This document shows, in pieces, positions 9,653 through 20,344 of a stretch of DNA of 64,000 nucleotides (within the stretch, counting starts at the first letter, position 1; every line of letters begins with the position of its first letter). The notes under the pieces are model-generated. The model was not told the DNA's origin and made no database searches. It was given only the letters and a program-made list of their open reading frames with translations. Position numbers and translations under genes: made by a program. The DNA comes from Pectobacterium peruviense (GTDB taxonomy: Bacteria > Pseudomonadota > Gammaproteobacteria > Enterobacterales > Enterobacteriaceae). The stretch is from the NCBI RefSeq assembly GCF_002847345.1, contig NZ_LXFV01000031.1, positions 1 to 64,000 on the forward strand, in the 5' to 3' direction.

Positions 9653-10216
9653 ATGAATTTACAGCATCACTTCCTCATTGCTATGCCAGCACTACAGGAC
9701 TCTGTATTTAAACGTTCGGTGGTCTATATCTGCGAACATAATGAAGACGGAGCCATGGGGCTGATCATCAACAAACCGATGGATCAATTTTCCGTGGAAA
9801 ATGTGCTGAAAAAGCTAAAAATAGATCCAACACCACGCGATCCTGCCATCCGATTAGATAAACCCGTGTTTATCGGTGGCCCATTGGCAGACGACCGTGG
9901 CTTTATCCTGCATACGCCCAGTTCCGGCTTTGGTTCGAGCATCAGTATTTCTGAGGACACCATGATCACCACCTCAAAAGACGTACTGGAAACGTTAGGC
10001 ACGTCCAAGCAGCCGAAAAATACGCTGGTTGCCTTAGGTTATTCCGCCTGGGAGAACGGCCAACTGGAAGAGGAACTGCTGGATAATGCCTGGCTGACGA
10101 CGCCAGCCGATAAAGAGATTCTGTTCCACACGCCCATTGCCGAACGCTGGCGAGCAGCGGCCAGAAAGTTGGGCATCGATATTCATAATATCTCCACTGA
10201 AGCAGGACATGCCTGA
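9653..10216 (+). CDS. yqgE: YqgE, UPF0301/AlgH family protein
   Basis: 187-residue member of the UPF0301 (AlgH) family, which has no established biochemical activity. The N-terminal [20 protein letters not shown] and the central [15 protein letters not shown] and [13 protein letters not shown] segments are family hallmarks. Its last base is shared with the first base of ruvX (TGATG arrangement at 10214-10218), so the pair is translationally coupled, as in many gammaproteobacteria. Confidence 0.93.
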   Translation: MNLQHHFLIAMPALQDSVFKRSVVYICEHNEDGAMGLIINKPMDQFSVENVLKKLKIDPTPRDPAIRLDKPVFIGGPLADDRGFILHTPSSGFGSSISISEDTMITTSKDVLETLGTSKQPKNTLVALGYSAWENGQLEEELLDNAWLTTPADKEILFHTPIAERWRAAARKLGIDIHNISTEAGHA

Positions 10217-10635
10217 TGAGCAACAGAACCCTCCTTGCCTTTGATTTTGGGACAAAAAGTATCGGCGTTGCAATCGGTCAGGAAATTACCGGTACGGCAC
10301 GCGCACTGACATCGTTCAAGGCGCAGGAAGGGATACCCGACTGGCAAAAAGTGGAGAAGCTGTTGTCAGAATGGCAGCCAGATTTGGTCGTTGTCGGCCT
10401 GCCACTCAACATGGATGGCACCGAGCAGCCGCTGACGGCACGGGCGCGGAAATTTGCTAACCGACTGCACGGTCGTTTTGGTGTCGCTATTGAACTACAT
10501 GATGAACGATTGAGTACGGTGGAAGCTCGCGCCGATCTCTTTGAACGCGGTGGTTTTAAAGCGTTGGATAAAGGTAGTGTAGACGCGGCTTCTGCGGTGA
10601 TTATTCTGGAAAGCTGGTTCGAAGCACAACATTAA
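10216..10635 (+). CDS. ruvX: YqgF/RuvX, RNase H-fold nuclease for 16S rRNA 5' processing
   Basis: 139-residue protein with an RNase H-like fold; the E. coli homolog YqgF takes part in maturation of the 16S rRNA 5' end and was first proposed as a Holliday-junction resolvase. The catalytic acidic residues sit in [16 protein letters not shown] at the start, [11 protein letters not shown] in the middle and [14 protein letters not shown] near the end. The start overlaps the yqgE stop by one base. A terminator follows immediately, and after it the gene order departs from that of E. coli. Confidence 0.94.
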   Translation: MSNRTLLAFDFGTKSIGVAIGQEITGTARALTSFKAQEGIPDWQKVEKLLSEWQPDLVVVGLPLNMDGTEQPLTARARKFANRLHGRFGVAIELHDERLSTVEARADLFERGGFKALDKGSVDAASAVIILESWFEAQH

Positions 10636-10654
10636 AAAACGCGGAGAGCGTTTT
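10636..10654 (+). terminator. ruvX terminator
   Basis: AAAACGC at 10636-10642 pairs with GCGTTTT at 10648-10654 around GGAGA. A second hairpin, TGGCGTGC (10684-10691) with GCACGCCA (10698-10705), follows and may serve the converging fbp gene. Confidence 0.75.
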
Positions 10655-10756
10655 CAACGTCTCTTGCGGTAGCCCGCCAATAATGGCGTGCCGGACAGCA
10701 CGCCATAAAAACAATCCCGCATTGGCAGAGAACCCGACAACACGGAATAGTGCTAA

Positions 10757-11761
10757 TTAAGCATCGGGAAATTCACGGATGAAACGTTCAACGTCATCAA
10801 CCATGGATTCTGTTCCCACAAAGAACGGTGAGCGCTGATGCAGTTTCTCTGGCGCGATATCCAGAATACGGTTTTTGCCGTCGCTAGCCTTACCACCCGC
10901 CTGCTCCGCCAAAAACGCCATCGGGTTGCATTCGTACAGCAAACGCAGTTTGCCTTTCGGATAGCTCGCCGTGCTCGGGTACAGGTAAATCCCGCCTTTC
11001 AGCAGGTTACGATGGAAATCCGCTACCAGTGAACCGATATAACGCGACGTATAAGGACGCTGCGTCTCTTCATCTTGCTCCTGACAGTATTTGATGTATT
11101 TCTTCACGCCGGCAGGAAACTTGATGTAGTTCCCTTCGTTGATGGAATACATATTCCCTTTTTCTGGGAAGCAAACTTTTTCATGCGAGAGGCAGAATAC
11201 ACCGAGCGATGGATCGTAGGTAAAAGCGTGAACGCCGTGACCCGTGGTGTACACCAGCATGGTAGAAGAACCGTAAACGATGTAACCCGCAGCAACCTGC
11301 TGGCTACCCGGCTGCAAGAAGTCAGCTTCCGTGACTGAGGTTCCCAGCGGCGTAATACGGCGATAAATAGAAAAAATCGTACCGACAGAGACGTTCACAT
11401 CAATATTTGACGAGCCGTCCAGTGGATCCATCAGGACCACATATTTAGCGTTTTCCGCCTTGTCGCCTTCAAAGATGACAATTTCGTCTTCTTCTTCAGA
11501 GGCGATACCTGCCACTTCACCACGCGCTTTTAATGCAGCTTTCAGTTTCTCATTGGCATACAGATCGAGCTTCATCTGCACTTCGCCTTGAACATTAGAA
11601 ATACCGCTGGCACCCAAGATATCAACCAAACCGGCTTTATTGATATCACGGTGAATAATCTTGGCGCCCAGTTTAATAGCAGACAGCAGCGCGGTAAGCT
11701 CACCTGTGGCGTGAGAGAAATCGTGCTGTTTTTCGACGATAAATTCGCCTAACGTTTTCAT
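10757..11761 (-). CDS. fbp: fructose-1,6-bisphosphatase class I
   Basis: Gluconeogenic enzyme hydrolysing fructose 1,6-bisphosphate to fructose 6-phosphate; Mg-dependent and inhibited by AMP in the family. 334 residues, close to E. coli Fbp (332). The metal-binding motif [13 protein letters not shown] is near residue 120 and the [21 protein letters not shown] active-site segment lies in the C-terminal part. The ATG at 11761 gives MKTLGEFIV; the frame runs open upstream to 11839 but those residues are not in the family. It is divergent from mpl, an arrangement shared with E. coli. Confidence 0.96.
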   Translation of the reverse strand: MKTLGEFIVEKQHDFSHATGELTALLSAIKLGAKIIHRDINKAGLVDILGASGISNVQGEVQMKLDLYANEKLKAALKARGEVAGIASEEEDEIVIFEGDKAENAKYVVLMDPLDGSSNIDVNVSVGTIFSIYRRITPLGTSVTEADFLQPGSQQVAAGYIVYGSSTMLVYTTGHGVHAFTYDPSLGVFCLSHEKVCFPEKGNMYSINEGNYIKFPAGVKKYIKYCQEQDEETQRPYTSRYIGSLVADFHRNLLKGGIYLYPSTASYPKGKLRLLYECNPMAFLAEQAGGKASDGKNRILDIAPEKLHQRSPFFVGTESMVDDVERFIREFPDA

Positions 11762-11930
11762 AACACTATTCCAAAATCTACGGATGAAAAGCGGTTTCAT
11801 TTCTGCACCGCCAACGTTTGCGCATGCAGTGTAGCCCAAAGAGAAAGTGAGTACCTAGTCAAATCCATTTCTTATGGCGGATTCATAGCGTTAGAATGTG
11901 ACGCAGACTCACAGTGAAGATGGAAAATGT

Positions 11931-13322
11931 ATGCGTATTCATATTTTAGGTATCTGCGGCACCTTTATGGGTGGCCTTGCCCTACTCGCTCGCTCGCTGG
12001 GGCATGACGTCACGGGCTCAGATGCGAATGTTTATCCTCCCATGAGTACCTTACTTGAAGAGCAGGGAATCACGCTGATCCAGGGATACGATCCGGCACA
12101 GCTTGCTCACGCCCCCGATCTGGTCATCATCGGTAATGCGATGTCACGCGGAAACCCGTGCGTCGAAGCTGTACTGGAACAAGGATTACCCTATGTTTCC
12201 GGTCCACAGTGGCTGCATGACTATGTACTGCGCGATCGCTGGGTGATTGCCGTTGCGGGAACGCATGGTAAAACCACTACGGCGGGGATGGTCACCTGGA
12301 TTCTGGAAGACTGCGGCTACCAACCGGGCTTTGTGATCGGTGGCGTTCCCGGCAACTTCACCGTTTCCGCACGGTTGGGTGACAGCCCGTTCATGGTGCT
12401 TGAAGCCGATGAATACGACTGCGCGTTTTTCGACAAACGCTCCAAATTCGTACATTACTGCCCAAGAACGTTGGTACTCAACAACCTTGAGTTCGATCAC
12501 GCCGACATCTTTGACGATCTGAAAGCCATTCAGAAACAGTTCCACCACCTTGTTCGACTGGTGCCCGGCAGCGGGAAGATCATCCTGCCAACCAACGATC
12601 TTAATCTCAAACAGGTGATGGGGATGGGATGCTGGAGTGAACAGGAATTGGTCGGTGAAGAAGGCGTTTGGCGGGCACAGAAAGTGGCCATTGATGCCAG
12701 CCAATATCAGGTTTACCTGAACAATGAGCTTGTCGGTGAAGTCCACTGGAAACTGGTGGGTGAACACAACATGCACAACGGATTGATGGCGATTGCTGCC
12801 GCACATCACGTCGGCGTGCTACCCGCAGATGCTTGCCGCGCGCTGGGCGGATTTATCAACGCGCGCCGTCGCCTTGAGTTACGCGGTACGGAGCATGGCG
12901 TCACAGTTTATGACGATTTTGCACATCACCCTACTGCAATTCTAGCGACACTGTCGGCACTACGCAGCAAGGTAGGAGGTACAGCCCGTATTTTGGCCGT
13001 ACTGGAGCCCCGTTCGAACACCATGAAATTGGGGATGTGCAAAAACGAACTGGCTCCGTCATTAGGCCGCGCTGATGAAGTATTCCTCTTCCAGCCGACG
13101 CATATTCCGTGGCAGGTTGTAGAAGTTGCAGAAGCCTGTGTACAGCCCGCTCACTGGAGCGCGGATATTGATACGCTGGTAGAAAACATCGTCAAGACTG
13201 CACAGCCAGGCGACCATATTCTGGTCATGAGCAACGGTGGGTTCAGTAACATCCATAATAAGCTGCTGGATAGCCTGAAGAAGAAAGCGCAGAAGGCGAA
13301 AGACGCACAAGAATCACTGTAG
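11931..13322 (+). CDS. mpl: UDP-N-acetylmuramate:L-alanyl-gamma-D-glutamyl-meso-diaminopimelate ligase
   Basis: Murein-tripeptide ligase of the Mur ligase family; it attaches recycled L-Ala-D-Glu-mDAP to UDP-MurNAc, returning cell-wall fragments to synthesis. 463 residues. The N-terminal Rossmann segment ILGICGTFMGGLA, the ATP P-loop AVAGTHGKTTTAG near residue 110, and the C-terminal YDDFAHHPTAI motif are clear. Start 11931 gives MRIHILGIC, as in E. coli; the upstream in-frame ATG at 11898 adds unmatched residues. Confidence 0.96.
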   Translation: MRIHILGICGTFMGGLALLARSLGHDVTGSDANVYPPMSTLLEEQGITLIQGYDPAQLAHAPDLVIIGNAMSRGNPCVEAVLEQGLPYVSGPQWLHDYVLRDRWVIAVAGTHGKTTTAGMVTWILEDCGYQPGFVIGGVPGNFTVSARLGDSPFMVLEADEYDCAFFDKRSKFVHYCPRTLVLNNLEFDHADIFDDLKAIQKQFHHLVRLVPGSGKIILPTNDLNLKQVMGMGCWSEQELVGEEGVWRAQKVAIDASQYQVYLNNELVGEVHWKLVGEHNMHNGLMAIAAAHHVGVLPADACRALGGFINARRRLELRGTEHGVTVYDDFAHHPTAILATLSALRSKVGGTARILAVLEPRSNTMKLGMCKNELAPSLGRADEVFLFQPTHIPWQVVEVAEACVQPAHWSADIDTLVENIVKTAQPGDHILVMSNGGFSNIHNKLLDSLKKKAQKAKDAQESL

Positions 13323-13361
13323 GAAGCCGTGCTGTTCTGCAACAGCTAAACGCTAGATAGC

Positions 13362-13388
13362 AAAAAGGACGGGAATCCCGTCCTTTTT
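13362..13388. terminator. bidirectional terminator between mpl and purA
   Basis: AAAAAGGACGGGA at 13362-13374 pairs with TCCCGTCCTTTTT at 13376-13388. A/T runs on both sides make it usable by both converging genes. Confidence 0.9.
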
Positions 13389-13419
13389 CATATTGCATCA
13401 CTCGTTAAGCGTGGTGCAA

Positions 13420-14751
<1,332 letters not shown>

Positions 14752-14817
14752 CTACCATCTCATTTGGATGCTTTCAGTACTTTTAGCACACGGTTGCGCA
14801 CATTTTTCCGCTTAATT

Positions 14818-15018
14818 TTAGCCACCCATCCGGCTACGCAACATGTAGTAGATCACGCACCCTGCAACGACTATTCCGCCACCAAAACGCCGCAAAATAT
14901 TATCCGGTAACTGTGCCATTCCCAAAATCATCCGCCGCCAAAGGCGAGGAAACAGCAACGGACCCAGCCCTTCAAGTACCAAAACCAGCCCGAGCGCCAG
15001 CCAAATCGTTGAATTCAT
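14818..15018 (-). CDS. yjeT: YjeT, small DUF2065 membrane protein
   Basis: 66-residue inner-membrane protein with two likely membrane segments: a hydrophobic start (WLALGLVLVLEGLGPLLF) and a second helix (GGGIVVAGCVIYYML). It belongs to DUF2065 and its function is unknown. The ATG at 15018 has AAGGGG upstream in AAAAAGGGGCTGTT. It lies between hflC and purA as in E. coli, and a terminator separates it from hflC. Confidence 0.85.
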   Translation of the reverse strand: MNSTIWLALGLVLVLEGLGPLLFPRLWRRMILGMAQLPDNILRRFGGGIVVAGCVIYYMLRSRMGG

Positions 15019-15090
15019 AACAGCCCCTTTTTCCTGCTCCGAGTAAGAACAGGACCAAACCCTTTGAGTTATCTCTGCCAGAAAATGACA

Positions 15091-15120
15091 AAAAAAAGCC
15101 CGGTGCAATAACCCGGGCTT
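15091..15120 (-). terminator. hflC terminator
   Basis: On the minus strand AAGCCCGG (15120-15113) pairs with CCGGGCTT (15103-15096) and is followed by a T-run (15097-15091). It ends the hflK-hflC transcript before yjeT. Confidence 0.85.
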
Positions 15121-15145
15121 GATGAAAGACGTCAGTTAATGACTA

Positions 15146-16141
15146 TCAGCGGCGTGGTGCCATGCTGCTTTCCGGTGACTTCATGTAGCGGAAGAAGTCG
15201 CTATCCGGGCTGAGAACCATTACGTCCTGATTATTACTGAAGCTACTTTCATACGCACGCAGGCTACGGATGAAAGAGTAGAAGTCAGGATCTTCGCTGA
15301 ATGCGTTCGCAAACAGTTTCGCCGCTTCGGCATCCCCTTCACCGCGGGTGATACGCCCTTGGCGCTCGGCTTCAGCCAGCGTACGGGTAACTTCATAGTC
15401 TGCCGTCGCTTTCAACTTTTCAGCTTCTTCCTGACCTTGTGAACGGTGGCGACGTGCTACCGCTTCACGCTCTGCACGCATACGTTGGTAAATTGCGTCA
15501 GACACTTCAGTTGGCAGGTTGATTTGCTTAATACGCACATCGATAACCTCAATACCCAGCGCAGCCATGCTGTTAGGGTTGATATGAGGTTCGTTGCTCG
15601 TCGTCTCTTTCTCAACACGCGCAGCAGCTGAAGCAATCGCATTATCGGCTTCAGTGGTTTCACCGGTACCGGTGTTCAGCGCTTCACGCACGTCAGACAT
15701 CAGTTGACCACGTGAGTCGGTAACAATGCCTTTCACATCCAGACGACCAATCTCAGAACGCAGACGGTCACTGAATTTACGTTTCAGCAGTACTTCAGCT
15801 TGAGAGATGTCACCACCGCCCGTTGCCAGATAGTAACGGCTGAAATCGCTGATACGCCATTTGAGGTAAGAATCGACAATCAGGTCTTTCTGCTCTTTAG
15901 TGATGAAGCGGTCAGCCTGGTTTTCCATGGTTTGGATACGAGCATCCAGCATTTTCACTGAGTCGATAAACGGAACCTTGAACTGCAATCCCGGTACATA
16001 AATCAGCGGCTTGTTTTCGTCATCACGCAATACTTTGCCAAAACGCATCACAATGCCGCGCTGGCCTTCCTGCACCACAAATAGTGACGCATAGACCACC
16101 ATCAGTACCAGGATCAGGATAAATAGTAAGGGCTTACGCAT
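15146..16141 (-). CDS. hflC: HflC, FtsH-modulating SPFH membrane protein
   Basis: Partner of HflK in the HflKC complex, a large SPFH/prohibitin-type assembly that surrounds the FtsH protease in the inner membrane and restrains its action on membrane proteins. 331 residues. A single N-terminal membrane anchor (about residues 4-22) is followed by the SPFH domain with EGQRGIVMRFGKV and a coiled, charged C-terminal half containing MRAEREAVARRHRSQGQEEAE. Only 3 bases separate the hflK stop from its start, so they are one operon. Confidence 0.97.
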   Translation of the reverse strand: MRKPLLFILILVLMVVYASLFVVQEGQRGIVMRFGKVLRDDENKPLIYVPGLQFKVPFIDSVKMLDARIQTMENQADRFITKEQKDLIVDSYLKWRISDFSRYYLATGGGDISQAEVLLKRKFSDRLRSEIGRLDVKGIVTDSRGQLMSDVREALNTGTGETTEADNAIASAAARVEKETTSNEPHINPNSMAALGIEVIDVRIKQINLPTEVSDAIYQRMRAEREAVARRHRSQGQEEAEKLKATADYEVTRTLAEAERQGRITRGEGDAEAAKLFANAFSEDPDFYSFIRSLRAYESSFSNNQDVMVLSPDSDFFRYMKSPESSMAPRR

Positions 16142-16144
16142 CGA

Positions 16145-17398
16145 TTATTCTCTCCCTACTCGAGTGAAGTCATCACGCTGCGCATTTGCTTTGCGCTGAT
16201 CCATGATATTTCCATTGTTACTGCTGCGCGTTTGGTTGCTATTCGCCGCACCGCTGCTGTTGCTAGGCAAACGCAGTGGATTAGCGCTGCTGTTGCTTTG
16301 CGTATTTTCACCACCTTGCCCACGCAGCATCTGATCCAACGGCAGCACCATCAGGTTACTCCCCTTGTCATTGACCAGAACCTTACGAGTATGGCTCAGC
16401 ACGCGTTCCATCGTTTCGATATACAAACGCTCGCGGGTGATTTCTGGCGCCGCTTTATATTCCGGTAATACTCTGGCAAAACGGGCAACTTCACCCTGAG
16501 CTTCCAGAACGGTACGGGTTTTATAAGCGCGAGACTCTTCCAGAATACGTTGCGCCTGACCGTTAGCACGCGGCTGCACTTCGTTCGCATACGCTTCCGC
16601 TTCACGAATATATTGCTGTTCGTTTTCACGTGCGGCAATCGCATCATCAAACGCGGCCTTCACTTCTTCCGGCGGACGTGCGGTCTGGAAGTTGACGTCA
16701 AGCAGCGTGATACCCATGTTGTACGGACGAACAGTCTCTTCCAGTACACGCTGGGTATCCGTACGCACAATGGTACGGCCTTCAGTCAAAATTTTGTCCA
16801 TCGTGTACTTACCAATAACGCCACGCAGCGCACTGTCAGTTGCCTGACGCAGGCTGTCATCCGCATTGGTTACGCTGAACAGATATTGCTCAGGCTGTGT
16901 GACACGATACTGTACGTTCATTTCAACGCGCACGACGTTTTCATCCGATGTCAACATCACACCCGAGGTCGCCAGTTCGCGCACCGACTCAACGTTCACC
17001 GCGCGAACAGAGTCGATAAAGGTTGGTTTCCAGTTAAGACCAGGCCCCACCAAATGGCTGAACTTACCAAAGCGCGTTACGACACCGCGTTCCGCTTCTT
17101 TAATGGTATAGAAACCAGTAGCAGCCCAGATGACAACCGCAGCGACGGCAGCGATACCGACGATCCGACCACCCAGTGCTGGGCCGCCAGAATTTCCGCT
17201 GTTGCTTGAGCCAGAACCTTTTCCGCCACCCAGATCGCTGAGTTTTTTGCTCAGTTTACGGAAGATGTCGTCCAGATCCGGCGGCCCCTGATCTCGGCCA
17301 CCTTTATTATTATTTCCGCCAGAGTTGCCGCCATTATTGCTGCTGCTCCCCCACGGGTCGCGGTCTTGTCCGTTATTACCGGGCTGATTCCACGCCAT
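16145..17398 (-). CDS. hflK: HflK, FtsH-modulating SPFH membrane protein
   Basis: 417-residue partner of HflC. The N-terminal 80 residues are rich in Gly, Asn and Ser and disordered, with the conserved MAWNQPG start and a PPDLDDIFRKLSKKL motif. One membrane helix (near residues 80-100) precedes the SPFH domain with KEAERGVVTRFGKF. The tail is again Asn/Ser-rich. It stands upstream of hflC and downstream of hflX in the conserved hfq-hflXKC cluster. Confidence 0.97.
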   Translation of the reverse strand: MAWNQPGNNGQDRDPWGSSSNNGGNSGGNNNKGGRDQGPPDLDDIFRKLSKKLSDLGGGKGSGSSNSGNSGGPALGGRIVGIAAVAAVVIWAATGFYTIKEAERGVVTRFGKFSHLVGPGLNWKPTFIDSVRAVNVESVRELATSGVMLTSDENVVRVEMNVQYRVTQPEQYLFSVTNADDSLRQATDSALRGVIGKYTMDKILTEGRTIVRTDTQRVLEETVRPYNMGITLLDVNFQTARPPEEVKAAFDDAIAARENEQQYIREAEAYANEVQPRANGQAQRILEESRAYKTRTVLEAQGEVARFARVLPEYKAAPEITRERLYIETMERVLSHTRKVLVNDKGSNLMVLPLDQMLRGQGGENTQSNSSANPLRLPSNSSGAANSNQTRSSNNGNIMDQRKANAQRDDFTRVGRE

Positions 17399-17490
17399 GT
17401 TTTAGCTCCATTCTTTATGATAGGTGTTCTTCAGGTTCAATATCCCAGAGTCCGTCAGACTATTTCGCCGTGCAGACTGTTTTTTGCCTG

Positions 17491-18771
17491 TCAGACAATA
17501 TAGTCCATCAGTTCCTGCTCTTTTTTGCAGAGGCGGCGCCAGTCAGCAATCGGCATACGAATAACCAGACCAATTTGCCCATCCTCTTCAATCCATTCTT
17601 TTTCTATTGCCTGAAGCTGGTAAAAACGACTACGCAAGCGTCCTGCCTGCGGGGGAAGGTGCAAAGTATATTGTGCGATTTCCCCGGAAAGCCGCTCAGT
17701 CAATGCCTGAAATAGCAACGCAATACCGTCACCAGTCTGTGCTGAAAGCCAGACTCGTATCGGTAGATTCTCTTCGTTGCGATCGATACGCGGAACGAAA
17801 TCATCCAGCATATCAATCTTGTTCATTACCAACAGCGCAGGTATTTCATCCGCCTCGATTTCCGCCAGTACGTCATTAACCGCGTCGATATTCTCGTCAA
17901 GACGAGGATCGGCGGCATCAACAACATGCAGTAACAGTGAGGCCTGACGTGTTTCCTGTAATGTAGCCTTAAACGCAGCCACCAAATCGTGGGGTAACTG
18001 CCGGATAAAACCTACGGTATCCGCCAACACTGTATCACCGACATCATCCACTTGAATGCGGCGCAATGTTGGATCCAGTGTGGCAAATAACTGATCGGCG
18101 ACATAGACGCCCGCCGATGTAATCTTGTTAAACAGCGTGGATTTACCCGCGTTGGTATAGCCCACCAGCGAAACGGTGGGAACATCGGCGCGAACTCGTG
18201 ACCGACGCCCCTGTTCACGCTGTTTTTCTACCCGTTCGAGACGCGACAGTATCTGACTGATACGGTTACGCAATAAACGACGGTCGGTTTCAAGCTGGGT
18301 TTCACCTGGGCCGCGTAAACCGATACCGCCCTTCTGGCGTTCAAGGTGCGTCCAACCGCGAACCAGTCGGGTCGCAAGATGGCGCAGTTGTGCCAGTTCC
18401 ACCTGTAATTTCCCCTCGTGAGTACGCGCACGCTGGGCAAAAATATCTAAAATCAATCCGGTACGGTCGATCACCCGGCACTCGCACAAACGCTCTAGAT
18501 TACGTTCCTGAGCAGGCGTCAGCGCGTGATCAAACAGCACGACAAACGCGCCAGTTTCTTTTACTGCCTGAGCAATTTCTTCGGCTTTACCTTCCCCGAC
18601 AAAATACTTGGGGTGAGGCGCCTTGCGGCTACCGGTCACAACCTGCAAGGATTCAATACCGGCAGAAGAAACCAGAGATTCAAACTCCAGCAGATCTTCA
18701 GTATCTCTATCTTGCGAGAAAAAAACATGAACTAATATGGCCCGTTCACCTGATTCATAACGGTCAAACAA
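17491..18771 (-). CDS. hflX: HflX, ribosome-splitting GTPase
   Basis: 426-residue GTPase that rescues stalled or heat-damaged ribosomes by splitting the subunits. The N-terminal HflX domain is followed by a glycine-rich linker ([18 protein letters not shown]) and the G domain: G1 GYTNAGKST near residue 205, G3 DTVGF, and G4 NKID. Length and order match E. coli. A hairpin at 18794-18850 lies between hfq and this gene. Confidence 0.97.
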   Translation of the reverse strand: MFDRYESGERAILVHVFFSQDRDTEDLLEFESLVSSAGIESLQVVTGSRKAPHPKYFVGEGKAEEIAQAVKETGAFVVLFDHALTPAQERNLERLCECRVIDRTGLILDIFAQRARTHEGKLQVELAQLRHLATRLVRGWTHLERQKGGIGLRGPGETQLETDRRLLRNRISQILSRLERVEKQREQGRRSRVRADVPTVSLVGYTNAGKSTLFNKITSAGVYVADQLFATLDPTLRRIQVDDVGDTVLADTVGFIRQLPHDLVAAFKATLQETRQASLLLHVVDAADPRLDENIDAVNDVLAEIEADEIPALLVMNKIDMLDDFVPRIDRNEENLPIRVWLSAQTGDGIALLFQALTERLSGEIAQYTLHLPPQAGRLRSRFYQLQAIEKEWIEEDGQIGLVIRMPIADWRRLCKKEQELMDYIV

Positions 18772-18793
18772 GCGAGTAACCTCTCAAACGAGC

Positions 18794-18850
18794 AAAAAAC
18801 ACCACAGCGAAGGAGCCGAGCGATGCGTCCAGCTCTCCCGCGCCGTGGTG
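18794..18850 (-). terminator. hairpin between hfq and hflX
   Basis: Downstream of hfq on the minus strand, CACCACGGCG and CGCTGTGGTG (one mismatch) form the base of a long imperfect stem, followed by six T residues. It probably ends part of the hfq transcripts and lets the rest continue into hflX. Confidence 0.6.
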
Positions 18851-18865
18851 AATTGACAATACGCC

Positions 18866-19165
18866 TTATTCGGCGTCATCAGCATCCTGCGACGACTGCT
18901 GAGCAGTCGTGTTACTACCGTGATAGTTGTTGCTGCCGCCTGGATTGTTGCTATGGTGAGAAACTGGGCGAGAAGGAACAACTGTAGAGATGGCGTGCTT
19001 ATAAACCATCTGGCTGACCGTGTTTTTCAACAAAATCACGAACTGATCGAAAGATTCGATCTGACCTTGCAACTTAATACCGTTCACCAAATAAATCGAA
19101 ACCGGAACACGTTCACGACGCAAAGCGTTCAAGAACGGATCTTGCAAAGATTGCCCCTTAGCCAT
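18866..19165 (-). CDS. hfq: Hfq, RNA chaperone
   Basis: Sm-like hexameric RNA-binding protein that pairs small RNAs with mRNAs. The 99 residues include the Sm1 and Sm2 motifs ([21 protein letters not shown], then [13 protein letters not shown]) in residues 1-70. The C-terminal tail is flexible, Asn/Ser-rich and acidic at the end, slightly shorter than in E. coli (102). It lies between miaA and hflX in the conserved cluster. Confidence 0.98.
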   Translation of the reverse strand: MAKGQSLQDPFLNALRRERVPVSIYLVNGIKLQGQIESFDQFVILLKNTVSQMVYKHAISTVVPSRPVSHHSNNPGGSNNYHGSNTTAQQSSQDADDAE

Positions 19166-19298
19166 TCTATATTTTCCTTATTTGTATGTTGTTTGTAACA
19201 AAGAGCCCAACGGCTCTAAAATAACGGTGTAAAAAACTTGCACGCTGAGACTCACCGATTGTACACAATCACTCAACCTATGCACTAACAACCTGAAC

Positions 19299-19408
<110 letters not shown>

Positions 19409-19425
<17 letters not shown>

Positions 19426-20344
19426 CCTTGTCCAGTGCCTCAGTCGGTTTTTCGCTATCCAGCCAGCACACATCATCCCAACCGCGCAGCCAGGTCATTT
19501 GCCGCTTCGCTAACTGGCGCGTCGCACAAATTCCCCGATAAACCATCTCATCGTAATCAATTTCACCGGATAAATATGACCACATCTGGCGATAACCAAC
19601 GCAACGAATAGAGGGCATATCCGTATGAAGGTCTTGCCGGGCAAACAATGTCCGAGCTTCTGTCTCAAAACCCGCCGCCAACATCTGGTGAAAACGCTGT
19701 TCAATCCGCTGATGCAACAATTCACGCGTCGCCGGGGCGATAGCAAACTGATGAACCTGATAGGGCAGCGCGTCGCCAGACGTTTTTGTCAGTTCAGTTA
19801 AAGTGTTACCTGAAACGAAAAAAACTTCCAGTGCTCGCGAGAGTCTCTGCGGATCATTTGGATGAATCCGAATTGCTGCAACCGGATCGATCTCACTAAG
19901 CTGCCGATGCATCGCTTCCCAGCCGATTTCTTTTGCCTGTTCTTCAATGCGTTGACGCACTGCGGCATCGGCTGACGGCAAAGGAGAAAGCCCCTCTAAC
20001 AGCGCCTTGAAATACAGCATCGTCCCCCCCACTAGTAGAGGGATGCGACCGGCAGCGGTAATGTCCGCCATTTCACGTAGCGCATCGCGGCGAAAATCGG
20101 CCGCAGAATAGGACTCCGTCGGATCGAGAATGTCGATTAACCGATGCGGCGCCAGTGCCAGCTCTTCCGCACTCGGCTTCGCCGTCCCAATATCCATATC
20201 TTTATAGATGAGGGCGGAATCTACGCTAATCAACTCTACCGGCAAATATTCTCGTAACGTCATCGCCAATGCCGTTTTTCCTGACGCCGTCGGCCCCATG
20301 ATAAAAATAGCGGGCGGCAACGACGCGTTTTCTACATCATTCAT
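19409..20344 (-). CDS. miaA: tRNA dimethylallyltransferase
   Basis: Adds a dimethylallyl group to A37 of tRNAs reading codons that start with U, the first step to ms2i6A. 311 residues, slightly shorter than in E. coli (316). The P-loop [11 protein letters not shown] is at residues 17-27, followed by the [18 protein letters not shown] and [19 protein letters not shown] motifs. The final residues (VIHFK) and stop are supplied by an intergenic repeat, so the C-terminus is probably lineage-specific. The start overlaps the mutL end by 8 bases. Confidence 0.96.

Noticed and set aside
12186-12809. 207-codon minus-strand frame inside mpl
   Set aside because: Antisense shadow of mpl without ribosome-binding site or recognisable domain.
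16550-17209. 219-codon plus-strand frame inside hflK
   Set aside because: Antisense shadow of a conserved gene; composition is that of a reversed coding frame.
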